From Zygnema cylindricum (Eukaryota > Streptophyta > Zygnematophyceae > Zygnematales > Zygnemataceae), in contig JBBHKE010001683.1 of assembly GCA_037447655.1 (NCBI GenBank), forward strand, positions 64,001-124,000: a DNA stretch of 60,000 nt. The letters are read 5' to 3'. The notes under the pieces are model-generated. The model was not told the DNA's origin. It searched no databases and saw nothing but the letters and a program-made list of their open reading frames with translations. The position numbers and the translations under genes are program-made. Within the stretch, counting starts at the first letter, position 1; each line of letters begins with the position of its first letter. Positions 11,201-21,722 of the stretch are shown here, in pieces.

Positions 11201-11949
11201 GGAGACAAGATTTAGAATCGATTTACTCGTCAAACCCTGAATTTCTGGGAGAGTTAGTTCATCCATTTTCTTACTCGTAACTTGAGAGAGAGAAAAGGGT
11301 GCCATGAGAATGTTTTCCATTTTTTTTAATTTAGAACTTTGTAAGCAATTGAAAAAAGCTAAACAATGAACAATGACTATCAGGTGATTAAGGTAACTCG
11401 ACCTATAACTTTCCTTCGGAACACAAAAGGAAATATATAGTTCGCATAACCTAAAAGAAATCGAAAAAAATGTTACATGTTACAGAAAATATAACAAGTT
11501 TCATAATTTTTTTATGTATCAAACAGAAAACTGAATTTTCCAGCAAGTTATTTTACATGCTCATTCACTATACCGTATTCGACATCCCACAAAGAATACG
11601 AACGTCATATAAACTAAACTATCGTAAATTTCTGACTCTTAAAACCTTAAATAATCATACAATGATTAACACATTCTTCGGTTGGAGATTTTCCTGTCTG
11701 CATGACAGGAAGACGGGCAATTTTGAAATATAGTAGACCGTACAGCATTGCGATTTTTCGGAATAAAATACGACAAACAATCGAATAAAATACGTATTTC
11801 GCATTCAAAATCTAGAGTTCAAATTCAAATCCGGACTTCAACGTCATTTTCCCAAGGGCCGGATTCTGTCACGTCACGCTGTGTATTTTTGTTTTTTTTT
11901 TTCATCTCCAACCGCCGATAGTGACATTTTCACGTCGTTCCAAAAATTT
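8281..11949. repeat. Segmental duplication, unit 1
   Basis: Homologous to 20681-24509 in the same orientation. Both start at AAGGTACATTG.GAACTACA and end at CGTTCCAAAAATT. Each contains one NPH3-WD40 gene plus about 1.3 kb of AT-rich 3' flank. Identity is patchy, from near-identical blocks to clearly diverged parts. Confidence 0.85.
9570..11320 (-). pseudogene. NPH3-coiled-coil-WD40 gene, copy 1, frameshifted
   Basis: Copy 1 of the array. Exon 1 (10707-11320) begins MENILMAPFS and encodes the C-terminal half of an NPH3 domain, with DRYPTVSENDRIRLCEFL and NNRIPLQPG. It ends at a consensus donor GAG/GTAAGG. Exon 2 (9570-10415), after acceptor TTTACAG, encodes a seven-blade propeller with LW.GG..DG.I..W blades and stays fully open to its stop. 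Compared with copy 2, one base is missing at about 11066 in exon 1. Translation from the start Met would leave frame after EFED and stop near 11000. Either it is a pseudogene, or only the propeller is still made from a downstream start. Everything else parallels copy 2. Confidence 0.75.
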
Positions 11950-12622
11950 CAGCCGATTTTTTTGTCGTTTCTTACCATTTCCGTCTCATTATAACGCTCT
12001 TTTTGAAGAAATGCGACGAGACGCAAAAGAAAAAAAGATCTCACCGGTTGGGAAAGCCGCGGGAAATCGGGCGGACCTGTTATTTTTCTACGCGTGTAAT
12101 TTTAAGGAAAGGACAAAAAAAAGACACAGTGAAACTGCCCGAAGATGTTTCTTGTACTTCTTCGGCAACCTCGAGAAGTAATCTGATTCGCCCAAATTTT
12201 TGGAGTTAATGCCAGAAAAAACATTGAGCCGCAAAAAACAACCGGAAAAAAGAAAGATATTTCACAAACTTTTGTCCTTCCCGTACTTATTTTTTAAGTT
12301 TGTACTCCACGTGACGAGTTATGAGTCACCGAATTTATGACAAGGGTCTGGCGTCGTTCCGTTTTTCAGAATGTGCGTCTCATGAGACGAAAACGGTACC
12401 CAATGTGGAGCCCAACCCTTAACCGATACCGATAAATATCGGTTATCGAAATGTGAGGGGTCCCGATATATCGCTCTGGAACCAGCTAATTTTTTATCAC
12501 CGATAAGTGTAAAAAATAAAGTACCATAATAGGATTTTGTTCTCGAGACCTTTGGCTTAGATATATTTTTCGGTACGGCAATACTATTCGATATGAAATT
12601 GTGGATTTTGGAAAGGTAAGGG
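11950..12622. other. Spacer with a decayed hAT-MITE fragment
   Basis: No gene is recognised; overlapping open frames at 11921-12209 lack family character. CCGATACCGATAAATATCGG near 12428 and CGATATATCGCTC near 12467 resemble the interior of the hAT-type MITEs at 34173 and 41351. GGAGCCCAACCCTTAACCG at 12408-12426 recurs inverted near 59184-59203. Confidence 0.4.
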
Positions 12623-13074
12623 TGTTAAGGGACATTTAGCGTCAGTTTATTTTTGTCTTGCCCGTACTTTTCTTACGTCGGTCAAGTCTTGTTGACCGTC
12701 TTATCCGGACAACTCAATTTTGGTCCTGTCCATACTTCCATACGTCGGTCCAGTCTTTTGTACTTTTTCATTACATACGTCGGTCTAGTCTTTTCTTACG
12801 TACAAGTCCTTTGACCGTCGGTCTAGTCCTTTGGGCGACGGTCCAGTCTTTCTTTTTGTCCTACATACATTTATTATAATCTAGACTACGATCCCTTTGT
12901 TACAACGCACCGTAGAGCGCTTAGACTCCACACTAATTAGCATTGTATATTTTGTATATAAGTGACTCTTCTCATTTAATGAAATCATCCCAAATACAAA
13001 TCAATTCCTCTCTCCAATGCATTGATCTTTCTCTTGTGTACAATTTCATGGCTTCCGCCAATCCACCTCCAATA
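12623..13074 (+). repeat. 5' LTR of copia element (12623-18960)
   Basis: Starts TGTTAAGGGACA and ends CCAATA. It matches the 3' LTR at 18527-18960 and the solo LTR at 19745-20325. The right end is set by the target duplication of the solo LTR and by the primer site starting at 13075. It contains tandem-like ACGTCGGTC(A/C)AGTC motifs, a TATA box and, at its end, the gag ATG (13048). Confidence 0.85.
12955..12962 (+). promoter_or_regulatory. LTR TATA box
   Basis: TATATAAG, conserved in the solo LTR (TTTTGTATATAAGTGA). It lies about 90 bases upstream of the gag ATG, which fits a retroelement promoter with a short leader. Confidence 0.6.
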
Positions 13075-14219
13075 GGTTATGGGCCTAGCCATGCCACTTC
13101 TAATAGTATCCAGAAGCATGATGGCCAAAACTTCTATGATTGGTCATTTTCAGCCATGCATTTTATCAAACACGAGAAGATTTGGGACCATTTTATAGGA
13201 ATTTCAAAATCTCCTATCCTTTCCTCTACTGAGATACCAGCAAAAAAAGCTACAAAAGAGTTGGCAATAGCTACATGGAAACAAAAGGATGAGGATGCGC
13301 ACGCTCGCATAGTGATGTCACTTATTACCGAGCGAACTCGTCTTATTCGCGGCGCCTCCTCTTTTGCCAAGGCTTGGAGTCGTCTTCAAGCAACTTAAAT
13401 TCAAACCGGATGGGCCGCTCGCTGAATTCAAAAACAAGTGTAATTAAACTCCATGAAAAAGCCGTCGGAATCTATGCAGGATTAGATTAGCACAGTCGAA
13501 TTGTCGGCCAGAAAATGCACCATGATAGGCGTGCATCTTTCCGACGAGGACCTCTCTTTAACCCTTTTGGGAGGACTCCTTGAAACCTTTTCCCCTTTCA
13601 TTTCCTCGTTTGACAATCTAGACCAATCCATTCCCTTTCACTCCCTTTCTACCAAAATTTTGCATGAAGAGACAAAACTTCTCTCTTTTTCTGCTCCAAA
13701 TCTCTCTTATGCAAATGCCTTTATTGCTGAAAATCAGAAGACTAACTCAAGGGGGGTGCAAGGTTTGTTTTGTGCTTACTGCAAAACAAAAGGACATTCG
13801 TTGAAGACTGTCAAAAATTGGCAAGGCGAAAAGCAACTGAGGCTTCAAATCCCCCTAAAACTGGAGGGAATGCCAACGTTGCATATGCCAACCCACCAGT
13901 TCTTCCCACCCCCCCACTCCCTCCACACCTTTCTTTCCCTCCAAATTTTCTTTATCCTCACCATTATTCCCCTTCTCCATCCCTTCCACAATCTTCTAAC
14001 GCCGCAGCGCACTATGCCTCTTCAAACCCCGTTAACCTCCCTTGGTCGACCGCTTTCTCCCCACATTTTCCCTCTAATTATCCCACTCCAGTAGTTTCCC
14101 CTTTTGTCCTCCCTCCCTCACCAGAATTTGGATATGGCAATGTTGCCCATCATATCCCAAATTGTGTCACCCCGGATACTCAATTTCCAAAAGGGTATGC
14201 TTTTCTATCTCAAACCCCT
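13048..14219 (+). pseudogene. Copia gag, decayed
   Basis: Gag starts at 13048 (MASANPPPIGYGPS) in the LTR; its first nine codons are LTR sequence. The N-terminal part runs to a TAA at 13398. The gag core continues from about 13501, with LTLLGGL and ILHEETKLL. The zinc knuckle begins CAYCKTKGH near 13770 but its last Cys is in another frame, so a base has been lost near 13795. A Pro/Ser/Asn-rich tail leads to the protease. The in-frame ATG at 12943 is judged unused because it precedes the TATA box. At least two frame breaks make this a pseudogene. Confidence 0.85.
13075..13086 (+). other. Copia primer-binding site, internal initiator-tRNA type
   Basis: GGTTATGGGCC directly follows the LTR. 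It is the reverse complement of the conserved initiator tRNA-Met anticodon region, the half-tRNA primer known from Drosophila copia. It also encodes GYGP of gag. Confidence 0.75.
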
Positions 14220-15470
14220 GACGATTGGCTAATAGATAGTGGTGCTAGTCACCACCTTTCACCACGATCTGATTGGTTCACTCACCTTTCTCCTCTATCA
14301 TCTCCTATGTAGATTAGTTTAGGAGACAACCGGATTTTGTTGGCTACTCATTTTGGCAACGTAAACATCCCTAATGTGTATATTCACATTCGGAAAGTAC
14401 TCTTTGTTCCTGGTCTAGGTAGGAATTTATTTTATTTCAATGTCGCCACTTTTGACGGCTTAAAAGCTGAATTTAATAATGATAAAGTAATGTTTTTTGA
14501 TAGAAAAGACAATAGTACTGTAGGTTTTGGCGTAGCACGAGATTCTATGTATGTCTTACAATCTTATAGTACACCAAAAATATTTGCTTTAAGTGCTAGC
14601 GTCGAAAGTTTTCCACTTTGGCATTTAAGTTATGGTCATTTAAATAGCGAAAGTTTGCGTACTTTGCCAAATCTTGTAACTGGACTAAATTCATTCTCTA
14701 ACAAATCTTTGGATTTTTGTCACGGTTGCATGCAAGGAAAAATGTCGCGTCACTCATTTCCCACTAGCACTACCGTCATTATGAACCACTTGCACTTGTA
14801 CACACGGACATGTGTGGTCCCATGCGCACTCGTAGCTATAGTTGATCCCTTTAATTTGTCACTTTCATTGACCACGTCACTTGTTTTTACATGTTTATCC
14901 AATCTGTCATAAATTTGACGCTTTTGCCCGATTTCAGGAATTTAAGGCGTTCGAAGAAATTTTCACAACAAACGAATCAAGGTCTTGCCCAGTGACAACA
15001 ATGGCGAATTTTTGTCCAACCAGTTTTTTGAATTTCTCATGCAACATGGAATCTCACACCATTTAACAGCGCCTCGAACGCCATTACAAAACGGCATTGC
15101 AAAAGGTACAATCGAACATTACATGACATGTCACTCTTTGTGCTATACTTTGCAAATTTGCCTTATGAATTTTGGGCAGAGGTTGACGTTTGCGCAAATT
15201 ACTTACGCAATCTTTGTCCCACTAACGCTTTACCAAAATCTACTCCAATGGAAGCATGGTCCCTTGTCAAACCATATATACGCCACCTTAGAATCTTTGG
15301 TTGTGAAGCGTGGTATAAAGACCTCCTCCAATCAGACGACAAATTGGGTGCACGCGTATTTCGTGGCATTTCCATTGGGTACGCTCCATATTCCAAAGCA
15401 TACCGCATCTAGAGTCCTTCTCAGCATCGCGTCATCACCACCAGAGAAGTAACTTTCAACGAAATGCCAC
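14220..15470 (+). pseudogene. Copia protease and integrase, decayed
   Basis: The protease opens DDWLIDSGASHHL near 14220 and is broken by a TAG at 14310-14312. The GAG-pre-integrase region (LWHLSYGHLNSESL, near 14612) gives the His pair of the integrase zinc site and CHGCMQGK (near 14718) the Cys pair. The first catalytic Asp region (about 14800) is in a shifted frame. The second Asp/Gly-Glu-Phe segment lies near 14987, and a TPLQNG motif near 15084. The C-terminal part (FWAE, near 15170, and IFGCEAW, near 15295) uses another frame. Several frameshifts separate these pieces, so no integrase can be made. Confidence 0.85.
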
Positions 15471-15481
15471 TTCTCTAAACC

Positions 15482-18474
15482 TTGTCTCGTATGCCATTCC
15501 CTTCCCCTCTTCCCCCATTATCCGACTTTCCATCCCTCATCCTCTATGACCCTCTTACCCCAAACCTTCCCCTTCAATCTCTTCAGCCATATGCATTCAC
15601 CTACCTTACACCTTCCCACCCCTCTCCTCTTAATCCTCCCATATTTTTCCCCTCATCATCTTCAAGTCCCCCTCCTCCTCAATCTTCTTCTACCCCCCTT
15701 GTTTTCCCAGCTGCTCCAATCACTTTTGCCAGTACCTCAGCTGCCCTTCCTTTTCATCCTGTCACAAATTCTGAAGATAATTCCTCATCTCCCTCTCTTT
15801 CCCAAGATGATCCTCTTTTTGACAATCTTTCTCCCACAATTTTTTCCCACTCACCTTTTCCTGGGCCTTTTGCTCCTCTTGAGAATTCACTTCTGAGCTT
15901 GAGCCTTCCTCTCTTCCTGACCCCTCTTTTTTACCTCCTCGAAACCACGCACGCTCTAGAGTTCCCCCCTCTCGGCTTATTGCTTCCATAGGCCATGCCT
16001 CTATAGCTTATGCTTACTCGGCTGGGGCCTTGCCTCTTTCATTTCAATTCCTCTCTCTCTCAAAGCTGCCCTAAAACGTCCTAATGCCTCCCTTTGGAAA
16101 ATCGCTGCTGATGCTGAATTCAATGCCTTATTTTCCAACAAAACATGGAATCTTGTTCCCCTTCCCGGTGGAAGAATGGAAATCGGTTTGAAATGGGTCT
16201 TCCGTGTAAAGCAAAAAGCGGATGGATCCGTGGACAAATACAAAGCTCGCTTGGTGGCGAAGGGCTTTTCCCAAATCAAAGGTATAAGTTTCAGTGAAAC
16301 CTTTGCTCTTGTTGCCTGGTTGACATCTATTCGCACTTTACTTGCTTTAGCTGCTTAACATGATTTCCATGTTTGTCAGATGGATGTTAAAAATGCCTTT
16401 CTTAAATGGGATCTTGTCTTAGGACATTTACATGCATCATCGTGAAGGATATATTTCCCCTAGATTTGAACATGTGGTTTACCATCTCATTAAAACAATC
16501 TATGGATTAAAACAATGTGTATGGAACCATACCATAGATGCCATTATGCGGAAAGAAGGATATACCCAAATTGATGTCGATTTTAGCATTTACTCTCGTG
16601 GCTCTGGCACCTCCTTGATCATTGTTGCCATCTTTGTCGACGATCTCGTTGTTGTTGGTCCTTCCCTCTCTGAAATCTCCACTGTCAAATCTCTCTTTCA
16701 AACCCATTTTGACATGGCCGATCTAGGTGAGCTCACTTATTATTTGTGCATTCACGTTTTTTGTAACCGCTCGGCTCGCACCCTCTCTCTCTCTCTCACG
16801 AGACCTTTATCTGTGATCTTTTGGAACGCTTTGGCATGGCAGAGTGTGTTGTTTTTAGAAAGCTTTAGTCCTCTCTATGCCTCAGCTGTGACGGAGAGAG
16901 AGCTGTTCAGGACTTAAGTTATTTTTGGTTGAGTTCGGTTCAGTACTTACCAAAATTAGTGTGACAGTGAAGTTGGGAGTTCACGGTTCATTCACACTTG
17001 GGACACGCGTCGTCACTTGAGATAAATGCGTGAGTATGTCCTCCGTGGACGTACGAAAATTTAAAAGGACCACGGGAATTCGTGAAGTCAATTTTACGGT
17101 CCCAAATCCTCTAATCGGACGGTTGATAGCCGCCGCCAACAAATACTGACGAGGCATGACCAGATCACTATCGGAGTGACTAGATCACTATCACTTTACG
17201 TTGTCTGAACTTCGGTGTAAATATTTGGTAGAACATAATTTTGTATGTAATGAATTAGTTGTTTTGTGTTGAGAATGTGGTTTATGACATACCTTCAGTA
17301 CACAAGTATACTCACAGTATTTGTTGTGTTAGAATGTTAGATGTACGGCTGGAATGCCTCCGTACAGCTTAGTGTAGTTTCGGTGTATAGAAGTAGGACT
17401 TAGTGAATTTGATTCATTAGGAACAAATGATATGAAAACTGTACACACAGTTATATGTAATTTCATTTCTGCATATCTCACAGATGTGTGATCGGAATTC
17501 ATTGAAATTTTGTGTGTGTGTTCTTTTATATGTTATCTAAGCTGTGGTAAATTCTCAGCACCATTGAATTGTTTTTCTGAAAGTTATAGTCTGTCTAAGT
17601 TGCTGTTCAGCCATCGGTATTTGTGGAAGCTTCCTCTTTTGATTTGTTATACGATGACTACTGCTGCATCTTCTTCATCTTCAGTGCCAGCACTTGTCTC
17701 AGAACAATAGAGTGCTCCTCCCTTTCCACTCCTTTAGATGCCAATGCCCCTCTCCTCCCTTCCACTGACTCCCTTCTCTCCCCATCCCTCCATGCCACTT
17801 ACCGCTCGATGGTCGGGGCCCTTATGTACGCCATGCAGGCCACCCGCCCCGACATTGCCACAGCTGTCACTAAACCTAGTCAATTCCTTCAACGTCATTC
17901 TCTTGATCATCTTGCTGCAGCCAAACGTGTCTTTGGTTATCTACGGGGCACTAAAACTGTTTGTCTCACATATTCTTCCTCTGGCTCCAGTGCTCTTAAG
18001 GGTTTTGTTCATTCAGATTGGGCACAAGATAAACTTTCCCGCCGTTTCACCACTGGCTCGTGCTTCTTTTTGGGCAATGGTCTTATCTCTTGGTCATGCA
18101 GAAAACAACGTACCACGGCATGCTCCAGCACTGAGGCGGAATATATGGCCGCTTGTCACGCCGCCAAGGAAGTTGTTTGGCTTCCCACCCTGCTTTCCAA
18201 TCTTGGATTTCCCCCTTTAGCCCCTACTCCTATTTTTTCCGATTCCCAAGGAGCCCTTGCTTTGATCCGCAATCCTGTTCACCACAAACGGACGAAGCAC
18301 ATCGACATTCAGTATCATTACTCTCGGGAGCGGGTCGAAGATAGCACTCTCCAATTTCTTTATGTCAAATCCACCAACCAAGAGGTCGACTATCTCACGA
18401 AGGCTCTTCATCGCCCTCACTTTGAGCAGAACCACCTCTCCTCTGGCCTTCGTCTTCCTTTTCCTCGTGGCTAA
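15482..18474 (+). pseudogene. Copia Pro/Ser linker, reverse transcriptase and RNase H, decayed and interrupted
   Basis: 15482-15991 is the Pro/Ser-rich linker usual between integrase and RT. RT motifs include KWVFRVK near 16190, RLVAKGFSQ (16249), MDVKNAFL after a stop at 16356-16358, and FVDDL near 16635. The RT end is split by an 863-bp solo LTR at 16847-17709. After it come RPDIATAV, RNase H landmarks (W..DK.SRR.TTGS, SSTEAEYMA, DSQGALAL, RTKHIDI, YLTKAL) and a stop at 18472-18474. The RNase H half is one uninterrupted frame and best preserved. Stops and shifts show the element cannot move on its own. Confidence 0.88.
16847..17709 (+). mobile_element. Solo LTR of another family nested in the copia RT
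   Basis: An 863-bp insertion begins TGTTG and ends CAATA, flanked by the 5-bp duplication GAGTG (16842-16846 and 17710-17714). Removing it with one duplication copy would join the flanking RT segments in one frame, which shows the insertion site precisely. Its last 57 bases hold an ATG (17653) and 18 codons of a Ser/Ala-rich peptide, MTTAASSSSSVPALVSEQ, running off the LTR end. That recalls a gag start encoded in an LTR, as in the host element. Confidence 0.85.
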
Positions 18475-18513
18475 ATTTCGTTTGTTTTCATCTCAATCTA
18501 CTTCCTAGTTCTC

Positions 18514-18960
18514 GCTTGAGGGGGGGTGTTAAGGGACATTTTGCGTCTGTTTATTTTTGTTTTGCTCGTACTTTTCTTACGTCGGTCAAGTCTTGTTGAC
18601 CGTCTTATCCGAACGACTCACTTTTGGTCGTGTCTGTACTTCTATACGTCGGTCCAGTCTTTTGTACTTTTTCATTACATACGTCGGTCTAGTCTTTTCT
18701 TACGTACAGGTCCTTTGACCGTCGGTCTAGTCCTTTGGGCGAGGGGCCAGTCTTTCTTTTTGTCCTACATACATTTATTAGAATCTAGACTAGGATCCCT
18801 TTGTTACAGCGCACCAAAGAGCGCTTAAACTCCATAGTAATTAGCATTTGACTCTTCTCACTTAATGAAATCATCCCAAATACAAATCAATTCCTCTCTC
18901 CAATGCATTGATCTTTCTCTTGTGTACAATTTCATGGCTTCTGCTAATCCACCTTAAATA
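18514..18960 (+). repeat. Polypurine tract and 3' LTR of the copia element
   Basis: TTGAGGGGGG at 18517-18526 abuts TGTTAAGGGACA at 18527. The LTR ends TTAAATA at 18960 (434 bp). Divergence from the 5' LTR includes small indels and substitutions, so the insertion is not recent. The 5-bp flanks (TAAGG left, GGAGG right) do not match, so the target duplication is lost or the ends were rearranged. Confidence 0.8.
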
Positions 18961-19744
18961 GGAGGATTTAGTCTTTTGGTGGGATGGTTCATATGTCTTT
19001 TTTTTTTACCTTTTTTTTTCTTTTTGGTTTGTTTTTTTTTCTTTTTTATTTCACGTTTTTTAGGGTTTTTAAGGGGGGTGGTATATAAGGTGTGCATAGT
19101 GGGGTTTTTGAATCCGACAATATGACCAAAAATATTTAGCAATAGCAGCAATGAGCAGTGTTAATATCCCTACGTTTTTAATGTCTTTTATGTACGGAAA
19201 TACATACTCTGTTCACAATACAGGACTCACAATTGAACCAAAAATCCCACCCTCCCCCTCCCCCTCCCCCTTCTCCTCTTCCTCTCCCTCTCCCTCTCTC
19301 TTTCCTACATAATACATTGTGGTTTTCCAACAGCTCCCTCCTGTCTTCCTAACCTATTCGCCCCTATATTTACCTTTTCTCTTTACCCCTCCCTCCCTCC
19401 CTCCGTCCCTCCCTCCCTCCCTCTATCGAGCCTATTAACTGGCACCACCCGCCACCCCAAAATCGCACATACTACATTTGGTACTCTTACAAATATTCAT
19501 ACTGTTGAATATTCGAACTTTTTGGCAAGAATGTCTAATACCGTGACTATGGTGTAAAATTGTATATATATATATATGTATTATTATATATATCTAAACA
19601 TATATATATATATATTATTATTATTATTCTTATTATTATTATTATATTCATATATATATATACATATAGTATTAGGGAGGGAGACAAGGTGGAGGGGGAG
19701 GGCGAGGGGAGGGGTGAGGGGGAGGGGGGGAAGGGGAGGGGGAA
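18961..19744. repeat. Low-complexity spacer
   Basis: No gene. It contains a T-rich block (18995-19055), CCCTCC repeats (19252-19308, 19386-19425), a TA/ATT microsatellite (19562-19668) and a GGGGA tract (19676-19743). Confidence 0.7.
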
Positions 19745-20325
19745 TGTTAAAAGACATTTCGCGTCGGTTCAGTCCGTACGCGTCATTACATATGTCGGTC
19801 CGGTCTTGGTCTTGACCGTACGAATCATTACTTGCGTCGGTCAAGTCTTTGTCTTATTTTGTACCCGTTCATTTCATGTGTCGGTCCGGTCTTGCCGCCC
19901 TACGTACAAGTCCTTTTGGCGACGGTCTCTTTTTGTCCTACGTATGTTCATTGTTTGTATTAATTCCCTTTTGTACTTTACTTGTTGCTTCGTACTCTTT
20001 GTCGTTTGAGTCTACGTCGTTACTTTAGGTCTTAATTACTTTTGTACATTGCCGCCCTAAAGTCAATCCGTTACAATCTAGCTTACGTTAGAATCTAGTC
20101 TACATACATTAGAATCTAGTCACGTAGAATCTTTATTAGGATCCTTTTTGTTACACCGCACCAAAGAGCGCTTAGACTCCACAGTAATTAGCACTGTGTA
20201 TTTTGTATATAAGTGAATTTTCTCACTCAATGAAGTCATCCCAAATACAAATCAATTTCTCTCTCCAATGCATTGATCTTTCTCTTGTGTACAATTTCAT
20301 GGCTTCCGCCAATCCACCTCCAATA
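19745..20325 (+). mobile_element. Solo LTR of the 12.6-kb copia family
   Basis: Starts TGTTAAAAGACA, ends CTCCAATA, and is flanked by the 5-bp duplication GGGAA (19740-19744 and 20326-20330). It is 581 bp, longer than the element LTRs. It contains the TATATAAG box and, at its end, the gag ATG with the codons for MASANPPPI. It is a recombination product of a full element and fixes the LTR end. Confidence 0.85.
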
Positions 20326-20330
20326 GGGAA

Positions 20331-20680
20331 GAGGTCCCATGAGGATGTGAGACTCCTGATAACGATACATTTTCGCGCTCGAATTTCAGCCTCTCCCCGC
20401 CCTCCCCCAAAAAGGGAAAAATGTGTTTCTCGCTGCTTCCCTCTCCTCTCTCCTTTCCAAAACCCTCAGAATTCAGAAAGTCAACCTCGGTCAACTGCCT
20501 CCTCTCTCTTCTTCCATCCCCACCCCTCCAACCCCCCTCCCCTCCCCCCTTTCCCTTGTAAAAAATACACAATGAGCCATTCACTACGAAATCCACACTG
20601 GGAAGCCCTAAAAAAAATTTGTCGTTTTGTGGGGTTTTATTTTGAGAGAGGGAGGGAAGGGGAGGGGAGGGAGGGAGAGA
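20331..20680. other. Spacer with pyrimidine and GGGA tracts
   Basis: No coding signal; the open frames at 20203-20712 and 20297-20689 are composition artefacts partly inside the solo LTR. Confidence 0.4.
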
Positions 20681-21722
20681 AAGGTACATTGGGAACTACA
20701 ATTTTGGGATAAGTAAAATTAAAAGGATAAGAGAAAAGGACAAAAGGACCGGAACTTGAGAGACTGAAAAAGAACAGTTTTATTTATAGAAGTGTTCGTC
20801 TCATAACTCCCATTGATTCTCAAATTTTGTCAAAAACTTTTAAGTTTTGTACCTTTAATATCCGCAAATAGTCAATTTTTTGACACATGTCTTTTATAAC
20901 ATTTCGTGACATTTTGTGATGAAATGTTACACAATAAAACAAAAAAAGTATCTCCAAAATAAAAAATGACTTTGGAATATTAATCTGAAAGTTTAGATTT
21001 TATAAATCTCTAGAAAAATTCTAAACAAGGCAATTGCATTCTTCCGAGATTAAAATTTCTTTCAAAAAATATTCCACTCATAACTCCCACTGATTCTCAA
21101 AGCTTGCCAAAACCACATTGATAATAAACTATAGACTAAACTTCATTTTTTCTAGTTCGTAAAACAATGGACTATAGTTTATGAACTGCAAAATATAAAC
21201 TTTAATCCCTGAAAATTGAAAAAAATTGACAAACATTCTTTTCTTTGTAAAGCAGAAGGGGTGACAGTACGTAGTGGAATGTTAAGCTCAAAGAATGAGT
21301 AAAAAAGAATCTCCTAAATAAAAAAATGATAATTGAAGCTGAAAGGATTGGTTTTATAAATCTCCCAATAAATTTTCCAAACAAGGCAAACACATGCACA
21401 TTTGAGACTGTAGTAAAAACTTCCATAATTCAGAAAAGCATAACATATTCCAAAAGATGTCCCAATCACCAAGAAAATTTCCAGAAATTTACAAGTATTC
21501 ATAAAACTAAGACATTCATATAAAATCAAGCAAAAATTGCACTCTAAACTTGACTGTCCTATATCCAACCAGCAGTTATAGTGTGTTTTTACCATTTTCA
21601 CCTCATTAAACATCAGTTTACTGTGGTTTTGTACTTTTTCTCAGAGACAAATAAGAAAGGCAATCACAAATTTACTTAAAACTGGACATAACGTCTTCTA
21701 ATATTTTACTTTATAATTCAAA

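Noticed and set aside
12943-13047. Upstream Met at 12943 as the gag start
   Set aside because: It precedes the LTR TATA box, and the MAS... start is conserved in the second element.
15482-15991. Pro/Ser-rich frames as an independent gene
   Set aside because: This is the usual linker between copia integrase and RT, inside the element.
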